Shown here piece by piece: positions 26,524-35,653 of a DNA stretch of 64,000 nucleotides. A program made the position numbers and the translations under genes. The first letter of the stretch is position 1; the number at the start of each line of letters is the position of its first letter. The DNA is from DASPLX01 sp035627375. Lineage in GTDB: Bacteria; Pseudomonadota; Gammaproteobacteria; Burkholderiales; Burkholderiaceae_D. The stretch is from positions 62,001-126,000 of the forward strand of contig DASPLX010000010.1 in the NCBI GenBank assembly GCA_035627375.1. Direction: 5' to 3'. A model generated the notes under the pieces. That model was given only the letters and a program-made list of their open reading frames with translations. It was not told where the DNA came from and did no database searches.

Positions 26524-28888
26524 TGCAGACCACGCGCACCTGCTTCATGTCGGTGACGCCGGCCAGCACTTTCTCGATACCGTCCATCTTCAGCGTCAGC
26601 ATGCCGTCTTCGAGCGCGCAGGCGAACAGTTCAGCGACCCGCGCGTGTTCCTGGATCAGCTTCTTGATCGGATCGGTGCCGATCATCAGCTCGTGCAAGC
26701 CGGCGCGGCCCTTGTAGCCGTTGGAGCAGGCGCTGCAGCCGACCGGCCGGTACAGCGTGATATTGCCCTGGGCGTCGCCGTAGTTCTTCTTCCAGGTATC
26801 GAGAATCTTCTGCTGCGCCGCCTTCGGATCCTTGGCGAAACTCGGCGTATTCTTCAATTCCTCGGTGTATTCGCGCAGCAGCATCTGCAGCTCTTCCGCC
26901 GACGGCTGGTAGGCCTGCTTGCAGTTCGAGCACAGCCGCTTGGTGAGGCGTTGCGCCAGGATGCCGAGCAGGGCGTCGGCGAAGTTGAACGGATCCATGC
27001 CCATGTCGAGCAGGCGGATCACGGATTCCGGCGCGCTGTTGGTATGCAGGGTCGCGAACACGAGGTGGCCGGTCAGCGAGGCTTCCAGGCCGATCGATAC
27101 CGTCTCCTTGTCGCGCATCTCGCCGACCATGATGACGTCCGGGTCGGCGCGCAGGAAGGCGCGCATGACCGTGGCGAAATCGAGGCCGGCCTTGCGGTTG
27201 ACCTGCACTTGGCGCAGGCCGCGTTGCGTGATCTCGACCGGGTCTTCCGCCGTCCAGATCTTGGTGTCCGGCGTGTTCAGGAAATTCAGGACGGAGTGCA
27301 GCGTGGTGGTCTTGCCGGAACCGGTCGGGCCGCAGACGAAGAACAGTCCGTAGGGCTTGGATACCGTGTTCCTCAGCCGTTCGAGGTTGTGCGGCAGCAC
27401 GCCGAGTTTGTCGAGCGGGATCGGCTCGCCGGCCGCCAGGATGCGCATGACCACGTCTTCGACGCCGCCGGCGGAAGGAATCGTCGCCACCCGCAGTTCG
27501 ATGTCGAGCGGTCCGAATTTCTTGAACTTGATCTTGCCGTCCTGCGGCTTGCGGCGTTCCGAGATATCGAGATCGCACATGATCTTGAGACGGGCCAGCA
27601 GCGCGTTGCGATAGGACGCCGGAATCTCGATATAGGGCTCGAGCGAGCCGTCGCGGCGGAAGCGGATCGCGGTCTTTTCCTTGCCCGGGCGCGGTTCGAT
27701 ATGGATGTCGGAAGCGCCGGCCTGGTAGGCGTCGATGATGATCTTGTTGACCAGCTTGACGAGCTCGTTCTCGGCGGCGGCGGAGACGTCGTCGGCCACG
27801 TTCTCTCCGCCTTCCTCATCCTCCTCCCCCATCCCGGACAGCAGTTCGTCCACCGAGCCGGTATCGGCGACGGCGCCGAAGAAATCGTCGAGCGTCTGCC
27901 GGAATTCGCTGTTGGTGGTGACGCAATAGAACAGGCGCGTCTTCGGAAAGATGTTGTTGATCACGCGCGCGCTGCGGACTTGCTCCGGATCGGTCGCCAG
28001 GATCACGATGCCGTCTTCGTTCTCCTCGATCGGCAGCCACTGGTTCTGTTCGGCGTATTCGCGCTTGATGTTCTTCAGCAGGTTGGCCGGCTTGAGCCGG
28101 TCCGCCTTGTACGGCTCGTAGGGCGCGCCGAAGAACTTGCTCAGCGCGGCGCCGATCGCCGGCAGCTTGACCTGGAATTCTTCCATCAGGATGGCTTCGA
28201 TGTCGTCGCCCTTGCGGCGCGCGGAGCGGGTCGCGACCTCGAGCTCCGGCGCGGCCAGCACGGCTTCCGTGACCAGGTGCTCGTACTTGGATCGGATGAT
28301 CGCCAGCGGCCGCTGACGCAGCGTGAAGGCGATCGCCAGCGTCGCGCACAGCTCCTTGATGCCTTCTTCGGCCACCGTGCTGAACGGCCCGCCGGAGCGG
28401 TTGTTGATGAGCTGGACCACGCCGATCAGTTCGTGCGAGTGCGTGTCGACCATCGGCGCCACCAGCATCTGCTTGGTGCGGTAGCCGGTGCGCTTGTCGA
28501 CCTCGGACAGGAAATGCAGCTTCGGCGAGTGGGACTTGAGCTCGGCGTCGTCGTAGACGTCGCGCAGATTGACCACGCGCTTGGACAGCGCGACATAGCC
28601 GGCGATGCTCTGGTCGGTCACCGGCAGGCGCAGGTCCTTCGAGGTGTTCAAGCCGGTCTTGACCTTGGAGACGATGGTCTGCTTGTCTTCGGAGAGCGCG
28701 TAGATCGTCAACCGGTCGCAATTGAACAGGTCGCAGATGTCCTGCGACAGGTCGAGCATGATTTCATCGACGTTGCCGGTGGAGTGGATCTTGTTGGTGA
28801 CCGATTGCAGGCGCTTGAAGAATTCCAGCCGCTTGTTCACCTCATCCAGTTGGCCGGGATTTTGCTGCGTACCGAGAACAGCGCTCAT
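26516..28888 (-). CDS. GspE/PilB-type secretion ATPase with N-terminal GAF domain
   Basis: A 790-residue protein. GAF domain at about 10-190 (ICDLFNCDRLTIYALSED; LIGVVQLINNRSGGPF), a middle GspE/MshE-N-like domain, then the type II/IV secretion ATPase from about 395. Walker A GPTGSGKTTT is near 518-527, the Asp/His boxes follow (LRADPDVIMVGEMRDKET; GHLVFATLHTNSA), and the zinc-binding pair CSNC / CSAC is present. The enzyme should hydrolyse ATP to drive a pilus or secretion machine, or act as a free-standing regulator. No other type II or type IV pilus gene is in this window. The N-terminal GAF is not usual for PilB or GspE, which suggests direct small-molecule control. Confidence 0.92.
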   Translation of the reverse strand: MSAVLGTQQNPGQLDEVNKRLEFFKRLQSVTNKIHSTGNVDEIMLDLSQDICDLFNCDRLTIYALSEDKQTIVSKVKTGLNTSKDLRLPVTDQSIAGYVALSKRVVNLRDVYDDAELKSHSPKLHFLSEVDKRTGYRTKQMLVAPMVDTHSHELIGVVQLINNRSGGPFSTVAEEGIKELCATLAIAFTLRQRPLAIIRSKYEHLVTEAVLAAPELEVATRSARRKGDDIEAILMEEFQVKLPAIGAALSKFFGAPYEPYKADRLKPANLLKNIKREYAEQNQWLPIEENEDGIVILATDPEQVRSARVINNIFPKTRLFYCVTTNSEFRQTLDDFFGAVADTGSVDELLSGMGEEDEEGGENVADDVSAAAENELVKLVNKIIIDAYQAGASDIHIEPRPGKEKTAIRFRRDGSLEPYIEIPASYRNALLARLKIMCDLDISERRKPQDGKIKFKKFGPLDIELRVATIPSAGGVEDVVMRILAAGEPIPLDKLGVLPHNLERLRNTVSKPYGLFFVCGPTGSGKTTTLHSVLNFLNTPDTKIWTAEDPVEITQRGLRQVQVNRKAGLDFATVMRAFLRADPDVIMVGEMRDKETVSIGLEASLTGHLVFATLHTNSAPESVIRLLDMGMDPFNFADALLGILAQRLTKRLCSNCKQAYQPSAEELQMLLREYTEELKNTPSFAKDPKAAQQKILDTWKKNYGDAQGNITLYRPVGCSACSNGYKGRAGLHELMIGTDPIKKLIQEHARVAELFACALEDGMLTLKMDGIEKVLAGVTDMKQVRVVCIK

Positions 28889-29350
28889 AGGTTGTCACTC
28901 ATCGTGGATACGGGTGGGCGCCAAGGCAAACCGCCGTGGCGGAAGCGACCTCGCTGATGCGCTGATTATTGCACAGAACCTCGTCCACAGAGAGGCGGAA
29001 ATGGGGGGAGCGTGGTCCGCTTGCCATAACGGCGAGTTGTCATTTTCTCATGCCGGTATCCGACCGCGGGCGCGCTCGTGCGCCGCCGCCGCCGGGCAGA
29101 GCCGGAGTTCGCCGTGTGGCTTCCGTGCCAATCGCATCGGCGCGGTCGCGGCAAGCGTGCTGATTCGGTCTACAATTCGCTCAAGAGCGTCCGCGGAGGA
29201 CGGCGTTGCGCGGGCAGCGCCGCGGATGCCGCAGCAAACCAGGGAGAGCACAATGACGGAAATTTCTCGGCGCCCGGAAACGGATGTCCGCCACCGGAAT
29301 CGGACAGCGAGCCGGGGAACCGCCGTCTCGTCATCGCGGCGGACGGTCGC

Positions 29351-30124
29351 ATGAATTTGCATGTGCTCGGCTGCGCGGGCGGCATCGGCGGGCGTGAACG
29401 CCTGACGACTTGCATGAAGATCGACGACGATATCGTGATCGACGCCGGCACCGGCATCTGCTCGCTCGGGGTCGACGAGCTGTCGGCCATCGACCATGTC
29501 TTCCTGACTCATTTTCACCTCGACCATGTGGCCGGACTGGCCTTGCTGGTGGATGCGGTCGTCGTGCAGGGAAAGAGAACCAGGCCGATCGTCGTGCATT
29601 CGAGCGCCGCGGTCATCGCGTCCCTGAAAAAGCATTTGTTCAACTGGGAGCTGTGGCCGGACTTCGCGGTCATTCCGGATCCGCTGAATCCGGCGCTCAA
29701 GTGGGCGCCCTTGGAATTGCAGGAGCCGGTCGACCTCGGCGGCCGCATCGTCACGCCGCATCCGGTCAATCACACCGACGGTTCGGTCTCCTATTTCGTG
29801 CACGGAGGCGCATCCGGCTTCCTGTTTACCGGCGACATGGCCTCCACTCCGGAGCTGTGGAAGACCTTCGCCGCGGAGCGCAGGCTGTCCAAGGTGATCG
29901 TCGATTGCTCGTTTCCGAACGCGGATGCCCGGATCGCCGAGCGTTCCATGCATTTCTGTCCGAGCTCGCTGGTCGAGGACATCCGCCTGATGCCCGAGGA
30001 GACCGAATTCCTGATCTATCACCTGAAACCGGGGCAGGAAGACCAGATCATGCAGGAACTGCATGCCGCGTCGGGGAAACGCAGGTTCACGGCGCTGAAA
30101 TGCGGAGACCGGTTCGTGTTTTGA
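29351..30124 (+). CDS. Class II 3',5'-cyclic-nucleotide phosphodiesterase (metallo-beta-lactamase fold)
   Basis: A 257-residue protein. The start ATG 29351 (MNLHVLGC) matches the natural start of the fold; the frame is open further upstream but that part is Arg/Ser-rich and unlike protein. THFHLDHVAGL carries the H-x-H-x-D-H metal site in the order found in class II cAMP phosphodiesterases (cpdP/PDE1 type). Later ligands fit too (PHPVNHTDGS; FLFTGDMAS). It should hydrolyse cAMP. It is the first of three co-directional genes: phosphodiesterase, HD-GYP protein, CHASE2 cyclase. The 460 bp between it and the divergent GspE gene hold no clear gene; a TACAAT at 29171 may be a -10 box. Confidence 0.88.
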   Translation: MNLHVLGCAGGIGGRERLTTCMKIDDDIVIDAGTGICSLGVDELSAIDHVFLTHFHLDHVAGLALLVDAVVVQGKRTRPIVVHSSAAVIASLKKHLFNWELWPDFAVIPDPLNPALKWAPLELQEPVDLGGRIVTPHPVNHTDGSVSYFVHGGASGFLFTGDMASTPELWKTFAAERRLSKVIVDCSFPNADARIAERSMHFCPSSLVEDIRLMPEETEFLIYHLKPGQEDQIMQELHAASGKRRFTALKCGDRFVF

Positions 30125-30207
30125 ACCGCATGGATGATCGCAACGACGGCAATGCCGATATCGACGAGAGACTCGCGTCCAGCCGCGCCAAGGGGAGAGC
30201 GCCGACG

Positions 30208-31842
30208 ATGACCGATGCCAAGCAGACCGACATAGCCCTGAGGCTCGATCGGCTGACCGAACTGAGTGTCGAGCTGAGCAGCAACCACGATATTCCGTCG
30301 TTGCTCGAGCATATCCTTCGGGCGGCGAAGACCATCACCGGCGCCGACGGCGGCACGCTGTATCGCGTCAACGCCGACAAGACCGGCTTGTCGTTCCATA
30401 TCTCGATCAACGACACGCTGAAGATGTACCAGGGCGGCACGAGCGGCGCGCCGATCAACCTGCCGGATATCCCGCTGAAGGACGGCAACGGCAATCCGAA
30501 TCTGGCCGCCGTGGCCGCCTTTGCCGCCAACACCGGACGCTCGGTCAATATTCCGGACGTCTACCAGGCGCGCGATTTCAACTTTTCCGGCATGCGCCAT
30601 TTCGACCAGGCGCACGGCTACCATACCCAGTCGCTGCTGTCGGTGCCGATGCGCGACCACGAGGGAGAACTGATCGGCGTGCTGCAGCTGATCAATGCGT
30701 TCGACCCCGATACCCGCAAGACCGGCGCCTTTTCCGAGACCGATCGCCGCTTCATCGAGGCGCTGGCGTCGCAGGCGGCGATGGCGATCACGAACCAGCA
30801 ATTGATCGCGCGCCTGGAAGAGCTGTTCGAATCCTTCATCAAGCTCATCAACCTCGCGATCGACGAAAAATCGCCGCATACCGGCAAACACTGCGAGCAC
30901 GTCCCCGAGCTGACCATGATGCTCGCCGAGGCGGTCCACGACACCGACAGCGGGCCGTTCGCCGAGTTCAAGATGACCGAGCGCGACCGGCGTGAGCTCT
31001 GGCTCGCTGGCCTGTTGCACGACTGCGGCAAGATCGTCACGCCGGTGCACGTGGTGGAAAAGGCCACCAAGCTCGAGACCATCTGCGACCGCATCCACCT
31101 GGTGGACACGCGCTTCGAGATCCTCAAGCGCGACGCCCACATCCGCGCGCTCGAAGCGAAGCTGGCGGCCGCCCGGATGCGCGACGGCGTGGGCGAGACC
31201 CGGATCGACGAGCGCCTGCACGACGAGATCGCCCAGCTCGACGAGGAGCGGAACTTTCTGCGGCGCGCCAACATCGGCGGCGAAGCCATGCAGCCCGAGC
31301 ACCAGCAGCGCGTGAAGGACATCGCGCGCCGGCGCTGGGCGGGCCCGGACGGCCAGGAACACGATCTGCTCAGCGAGGAAGAGGTCAAGAACCTGACGAT
31401 CCGCGCCGGCACCCTCAACGACGAGGAGCGCCAGATCATCAACAACCATATCGTCGTCACGATCCGCATGCTGGAAGCGCTGCCGTGGCCGAAGCACCTC
31501 AAGAAGGTGCCGGAATACGCCGGCGGCCATCATGAACGCATGGACGGCAAGGGATATCCGCGCGGCCTGACGCGCGACCAGATGTCGCCGCCGGCGCGGA
31601 TGATGGCGATCGCCGACATCTTCGAAGCCCTGACCGCGAAGGACCGGCCGTACAAGGTCGGCAAGCTGCTGTCCGAGTCGCTGGACATTCTCGGCAAGTT
31701 CGCGCTGAACGGTCATATCGACCCCGATCTGTTCGACATCTTCATTCGCAAGAAGGTCTACTTGCGATACGCCGAGCGCTACATGGATCCGGGACAGATC
31801 GATGCCGTGGATGAGACGGCGATTCCGGGGTATACGCCCTGA
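30208..31842 (+). CDS. GAF / HD-GYP protein, putative cyclic-di-GMP phosphodiesterase
   Basis: About 544 residues from the ATG at 30208, chosen for its AAGGGGAG site; an in-frame ATG at 30130 would add 26 residues. The GAF domain covers about 15-175 (ITGADGGTLYRVN; LIGVLQLINAFDP). The HD-GYP domain has HD in LLHDCGKIVTP near residue 271 and the signature HHERMDGKGYP near 441, so catalytic residues are intact. Between them lies an insertion of roughly 100 charged, coiled-coil-like residues (FEILKRDAHIRALEAKLAAA) not found in ordinary HD-GYP domains, where the two motifs are about 60 residues apart. It lies between a cAMP phosphodiesterase and an adenylate cyclase gene, linking two second messengers. 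Confidence 0.9.
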   Translation: MTDAKQTDIALRLDRLTELSVELSSNHDIPSLLEHILRAAKTITGADGGTLYRVNADKTGLSFHISINDTLKMYQGGTSGAPINLPDIPLKDGNGNPNLAAVAAFAANTGRSVNIPDVYQARDFNFSGMRHFDQAHGYHTQSLLSVPMRDHEGELIGVLQLINAFDPDTRKTGAFSETDRRFIEALASQAAMAITNQQLIARLEELFESFIKLINLAIDEKSPHTGKHCEHVPELTMMLAEAVHDTDSGPFAEFKMTERDRRELWLAGLLHDCGKIVTPVHVVEKATKLETICDRIHLVDTRFEILKRDAHIRALEAKLAAARMRDGVGETRIDERLHDEIAQLDEERNFLRRANIGGEAMQPEHQQRVKDIARRRWAGPDGQEHDLLSEEEVKNLTIRAGTLNDEERQIINNHIVVTIRMLEALPWPKHLKKVPEYAGGHHERMDGKGYPRGLTRDQMSPPARMMAIADIFEALTAKDRPYKVGKLLSESLDILGKFALNGHIDPDLFDIFIRKKVYLRYAERYMDPGQIDAVDETAIPGYTP

Positions 31843-31870
31843 TCTCTTTTGCTGGAAACACGGAGCTATC

Positions 31871-34135
31871 GTGAGACAACTACTGAAAAAGCACGGAATT
31901 CGCTGGGCGCTCAGCTTGTTGCTCATCGTCGTGGCTTCGATACAGGCTATCGGTTACTTGCCGACCACGCTGGTCGACCGGATCGACACGTTCATCTATG
32001 ACATGCGCATGCGGATGCAGCCCGCGCAGATGGATCCGCGCATCGTCATCGTGGATATCGACGAACGGAGCCTGGCCGACGTCGGCCGCTGGCCGTGGAG
32101 CCGCGATGTCATCGCGCGCCTGGTCACGCAGTTGACCGATCATTACGGCGTCAGGGCGGTGGGGTTCGACGTCCTGTTCGCGGAGGCCGATACGAGTTCG
32201 GGTTACGGCACTCTCGAAGCCTTGGCGCGCAAGGAGTTGAAGGACGTCAAGGGTTTCGCCGAGCGCGTTCGCGCTCTCAAGCCACAGCTCGACTATGACG
32301 GATTGCTGGTAAAGGCGCTGAAGGACAAGCCGGTCGTGCTCGGCTATTACCTGTCCAACGAAAAGCGGTCGCTTGCCAAAGGCGGCTTGCCGAGCCCGAC
32401 GTTCACGTTGGCCGATGTCAGCGGCTACCACGTCGAGGCCGTGACTTGGAATTCCTATAACGGCAATCTCGAAATCTTGCAGCGCGCCGCAAGATCCGGA
32501 GGCTTCTTCAATCCCTTGCCGGACGAGGACGGCGTGATCCGCCGGGTACCGCTGCTGGCCCAATACAAAGACGGGTTCTATGAATCGCTGTCGCTGGCGA
32601 CTGTCAGGGTCGCGCTCGGCGGCACGGCCGTGTATCCCATTTTTCCAAAGCCGGACGGCATCAATTCCGAGGAATTCCTGCGCCAGTACGGCTATGTCGA
32701 AGCCTTGTTGTTGAATACCGAGCCGCGCAAGATACGGATTCCGCTGGAGCCGGTCATGACGGAATTGATCTCGTTTCACGGCCCGGGCGGACCGGACGGA
32801 GGAAGCTTCAAGTACCTGTCGGCGTCCGATGTGTTGAATCGAAAGATCGCGCCCGAAGATCTGCGGGACCGTATCGTGCTGGTCGGCACCACGGTGCCCG
32901 GCCTGAAGGACCTGCGCACATCGCCGGTACGAGTCGATTATCCGGGCGTGGAAATGCATGCCAACGTCATCAAATCCATACTCGACGGAGAGTTCAAACA
33001 GCGTCCGGATTCCAGCATGGGATTCGAACTGATCCAGGTGCTGCTGGTCGGAATCGTGCTGATGATAGCGTTTTCCTTGCTTTCTCCGCTTTATTCCTTC
33101 CTTGCCGCGTTCGCCTCCCTGGCCGCGGTGACCGCGCTGAATTTCTGGATGTTTCAGTCGCTCAACCTCGTGTTGCCGGTCGCTTCCGTACTTCTGCTCA
33201 TTGGCGGTTTGTTCGTCTTCAACGTCGCGTGGGGGTACCTGTTCGAGTTCCGCAAACGCCATGCGATGACCAGTCTCTTCGGCGAATATGTCGCTCCCGA
33301 GCTGGTCGCCCAGATGGCCGAGAATCCCGAGACCTACAACATGGAAGGCGAGAGCCGCGAGCTGACCGTGCTGTTCGTCGACGTGCGCGGCTTTACCACG
33401 ATTTCCGAGGGCTTGAAGCCGAACGAGCTGCGCGAATACATCAATATCTACCTCACCGCCATGTCGGAAGACATCCGCGGCAATCGCGGCACGCTCGACA
33501 AGTACATCGGCGACGCGGTGATGGCGTTCTGGGGCGCGCCGGTGGCCTTGCCGAACCACGCCGAACTGGCGGTGGCGACGGCGCTCAAGATGCTGGCCAC
33601 CGCCAAGAAGCTGAACGAGGAATTCACGGCGCGCAACTGGCCGCCGCTCAAGATCGGAATCGGCCTGAACACCGGCGAGATGCGCGTCGGCGACATGGGC
33701 TCGAAGATCCGGCGCGCCTATACCGTGATGGGCGACGCCGTCAATCTCGGTTCGCGCCTGGAAGGCATCACCAAGGTGTACGGCGTCGGACTCGTGGTCG
33801 GTGAATCGACCCGTCTGGCGGCGCCGCAATTCGCCTATCGCGAACTCGATCGGGTGCGGGTCAAGGGCAAGAACGAACCGGTGCCGATCTTCCATCCCGT
33901 GGCCCTCGATACCGAACTGGATGAAGACTCGCGCCGCATCTTCGCGCAATGGCACGAAGCGCTGGCCCTGGTGCGCGCCCAGCAATGGGAGGCCGCCGAA
34001 AGCATTTTGACAACACTCCACGCCGCCCACCCGGAAGACGGCTTATATGAACTCTATCTGAAACGTATCGCGTATTACCGCGAGCATCCTCCCGGCGCCG
34101 ATTGGGATGGCGTCACGACCTTCGAAACCAAATAA
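31871..34135 (+). CDS. CHASE2-domain adenylate cyclase (class III)
   Basis: A 754-residue membrane enzyme. The start is GTG 31871 with a CGGAG site 5 bp upstream. One N-terminal membrane helix (WALSLLLIVVASIQAIGYL) precedes a large extracytoplasmic CHASE2 domain (about 35-350; IVIVDIDERSLADVGRWPW; DRIVLVGTTVPG). Three or so further helices lie near 380-460. The class III cyclase domain spans about 500-680 with both metal Asp residues (LFVDVRGFTT; KYIGDAVMAFWGAP) and the catalytic Asn-Arg (GDAVNLGSRLE). The Lys of LDKYIGD and the Thr of AYTVMGD fit ATP rather than GTP. It should turn a periplasmic signal into cAMP. Third gene of the phosphodiesterase operon. Confidence 0.93.
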   Translation: MRQLLKKHGIRWALSLLLIVVASIQAIGYLPTTLVDRIDTFIYDMRMRMQPAQMDPRIVIVDIDERSLADVGRWPWSRDVIARLVTQLTDHYGVRAVGFDVLFAEADTSSGYGTLEALARKELKDVKGFAERVRALKPQLDYDGLLVKALKDKPVVLGYYLSNEKRSLAKGGLPSPTFTLADVSGYHVEAVTWNSYNGNLEILQRAARSGGFFNPLPDEDGVIRRVPLLAQYKDGFYESLSLATVRVALGGTAVYPIFPKPDGINSEEFLRQYGYVEALLLNTEPRKIRIPLEPVMTELISFHGPGGPDGGSFKYLSASDVLNRKIAPEDLRDRIVLVGTTVPGLKDLRTSPVRVDYPGVEMHANVIKSILDGEFKQRPDSSMGFELIQVLLVGIVLMIAFSLLSPLYSFLAAFASLAAVTALNFWMFQSLNLVLPVASVLLLIGGLFVFNVAWGYLFEFRKRHAMTSLFGEYVAPELVAQMAENPETYNMEGESRELTVLFVDVRGFTTISEGLKPNELREYINIYLTAMSEDIRGNRGTLDKYIGDAVMAFWGAPVALPNHAELAVATALKMLATAKKLNEEFTARNWPPLKIGIGLNTGEMRVGDMGSKIRRAYTVMGDAVNLGSRLEGITKVYGVGLVVGESTRLAAPQFAYRELDRVRVKGKNEPVPIFHPVALDTELDEDSRRIFAQWHEALALVRAQQWEAAESILTTLHAAHPEDGLYELYLKRIAYYREHPPGADWDGVTTFETK

Positions 34136-34140
34136 CAAGC

Positions 34141-34244
34141 TTCGGCGAAAACCGAATGGCAACATTGTTGTAAATCGTTCCCGCGAGGCACGGCAGATAG
34201 ATGGGGATTTATTGAACCCCGCAGGATTTGGATTTACCCTGCGG
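34141..34244 (+). other. Two hairpins in the gap between cyclase and TPR/barrel genes
   Basis: TTCGG/CCGAA (34141-34156) lies just after the cyclase stop but lacks a T-run. CCGCAGG/CCTGCGG (34219-34225 with 34238-34244) lies 35 bp before the next start. The first may be a weak terminator or attenuator; the second may be a leader structure. No promoter is obvious. Confidence 0.35.
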
Positions 34245-34279
34245 AAAGAGACCGATTCACTCACAGGGGAGGCGAGCGC

Positions 34280-35638
34280 ATGGCATCTCACGCGAAGCTG
34301 GCATTGTTGGCCCTCACGATCGCCGCGGCATTTGCCGGTACGCCCGGCTGGGCCGCCGATCCGGGATTGGATGGCATCCGAACGATGCTCAGGGAAGGCA
34401 AGGCGGCGCAAGCCTATGCCTTGCTCGAGCCGCAGGAATTCGAGCGTGCGGGAGACGTCGAATTCGATACGCTGCTCGGCGTCGCGGCGCTCGACGGCGG
34501 CAAGCCGGACAAGGCGACGCTCGCGTTCGAACGCGTGCTGGCGGTGCAGCCGAATGCGGCGGGTGTCCGGCTCGACATGGCGCGCGCCTATTTCGCTTTG
34601 GGCGACTATCCGCGCGCCAGGCAGGAGCTCGAAACCGTCGCGCAAAACAATCCGCCGCCGGCCGCGCGCCTGGTCATCGACAAGTACCTGAATGCGATCG
34701 CCGAACGCGAGCGCGCCAAGCGCACTGTCATAACCGGCTACCTGGAAGGCTTTGCCGGCTACGACGATAACATCACTTCGGTGGTGGGCGACTTCACCAG
34801 CGCGGTGCTGGCGACCTACAACCTGCCGGGTTTCCAGCCGACCGGCAATGCGGTCAAGCGAAGTTCCGCGCTCGCCGGCGCGGCCGGCGGCGTCGATATC
34901 AATCATCAGATCGACGAGACATGGTCGGTGTCGGGCTCCGCCGACCTGCGCCATCGCGCCGTCCTCAAAGCCAGCAATTACAGCAGCAACCAGCTCGACC
35001 TGCGCGCCGGCCTGACCTATGCGGCGGGCCAGAACATCGTGCGCGGCGGCCTGACGCTGCAGGGTTACCGCCAGCGCACCGACGTGCCGAGCGCCGATCG
35101 CAATGCGGTCGGCCTCAACGCCGAGTGGCGCCACATCTACGGCCCGTCCGACCAGACCAGCGTGTTCGCCGTCCTGACGCGCCAGCGCTTTCCCGATATC
35201 TCGGTCAACAATATGAATTCCGTCGCGTTCGGCGCCGGCTGGCTCCATCTCTTCGACGGCGCGCGCAAGCCCTTGCTGTACCTGACCGCGGTCGGCGGCC
35301 AGGACAACGCGCGGGAATCGCTGGCCAACGGCGCGGACAACGGCAAACGCTTCGTGCTCGGCCGGGTCTACGGCCAGATCGGGCTGAGCGAAACTGCCGA
35401 AGTGTTCGCCAGCCTGGGCCTGCTGTACCGCAAGGACAGTTCGGCCTATGCGCGTTCGTCGATCGTCGCCAACGGCAACGACCATGTGCGGGATGTGACG
35501 CTCGGGTGGAACTGGCGGCCGGCGCCGGAATGGACGGTGCGCCCGCAGGTGACTTACTCGGAAAACCGTTCCAACGTCGCGCTCAGCGAATACAAGCGAA
35601 CCGAAGCGACGGTGTCCGTCCGCTACGATTTCCGCTAA
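34280..35638 (+). CDS. Outer-membrane TPR/beta-barrel protein, Slam (DUF560)-like
   Basis: A 452-residue protein with a signal peptide (HAKLALLALTIAAAFAGTPGWA). An N-terminal TPR-like part (about 27-150: LLGVAALDGGKPDKATLAFERVLA; RLDMARAYFALGDYPRARQEL) is followed by an amphipathic beta-barrel (GYLEGFAGYDDNITSVV, ending SVRYDFR with a C-terminal aromatic-Arg). This layout, TPR then barrel, is that of Slam proteins (type XI secretion), which move lipoproteins or soluble proteins with TbpB-like barrels to the surface. The next gene encodes a protein with two barrel-like repeats, a plausible client. The gap is 15 bp to the next start codon, so they are co-transcribed. The assignment rests on architecture, not on a recognised signature. 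Confidence 0.7.
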   Translation: MASHAKLALLALTIAAAFAGTPGWAADPGLDGIRTMLREGKAAQAYALLEPQEFERAGDVEFDTLLGVAALDGGKPDKATLAFERVLAVQPNAAGVRLDMARAYFALGDYPRARQELETVAQNNPPPAARLVIDKYLNAIAERERAKRTVITGYLEGFAGYDDNITSVVGDFTSAVLATYNLPGFQPTGNAVKRSSALAGAAGGVDINHQIDETWSVSGSADLRHRAVLKASNYSSNQLDLRAGLTYAAGQNIVRGGLTLQGYRQRTDVPSADRNAVGLNAEWRHIYGPSDQTSVFAVLTRQRFPDISVNNMNSVAFGAGWLHLFDGARKPLLYLTAVGGQDNARESLANGADNGKRFVLGRVYGQIGLSETAEVFASLGLLYRKDSSAYARSSIVANGNDHVRDVTLGWNWRPAPEWTVRPQVTYSENRSNVALSEYKRTEATVSVRYDFR

Positions 35639-35653
35639 CCGATGGGGAAAATC

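Noticed and set aside
26426..28957. 843-residue plus-strand frame opposite the GspE gene
   Set aside because: Antisense of a gene with intact Walker and zinc motifs; no motifs of its own.
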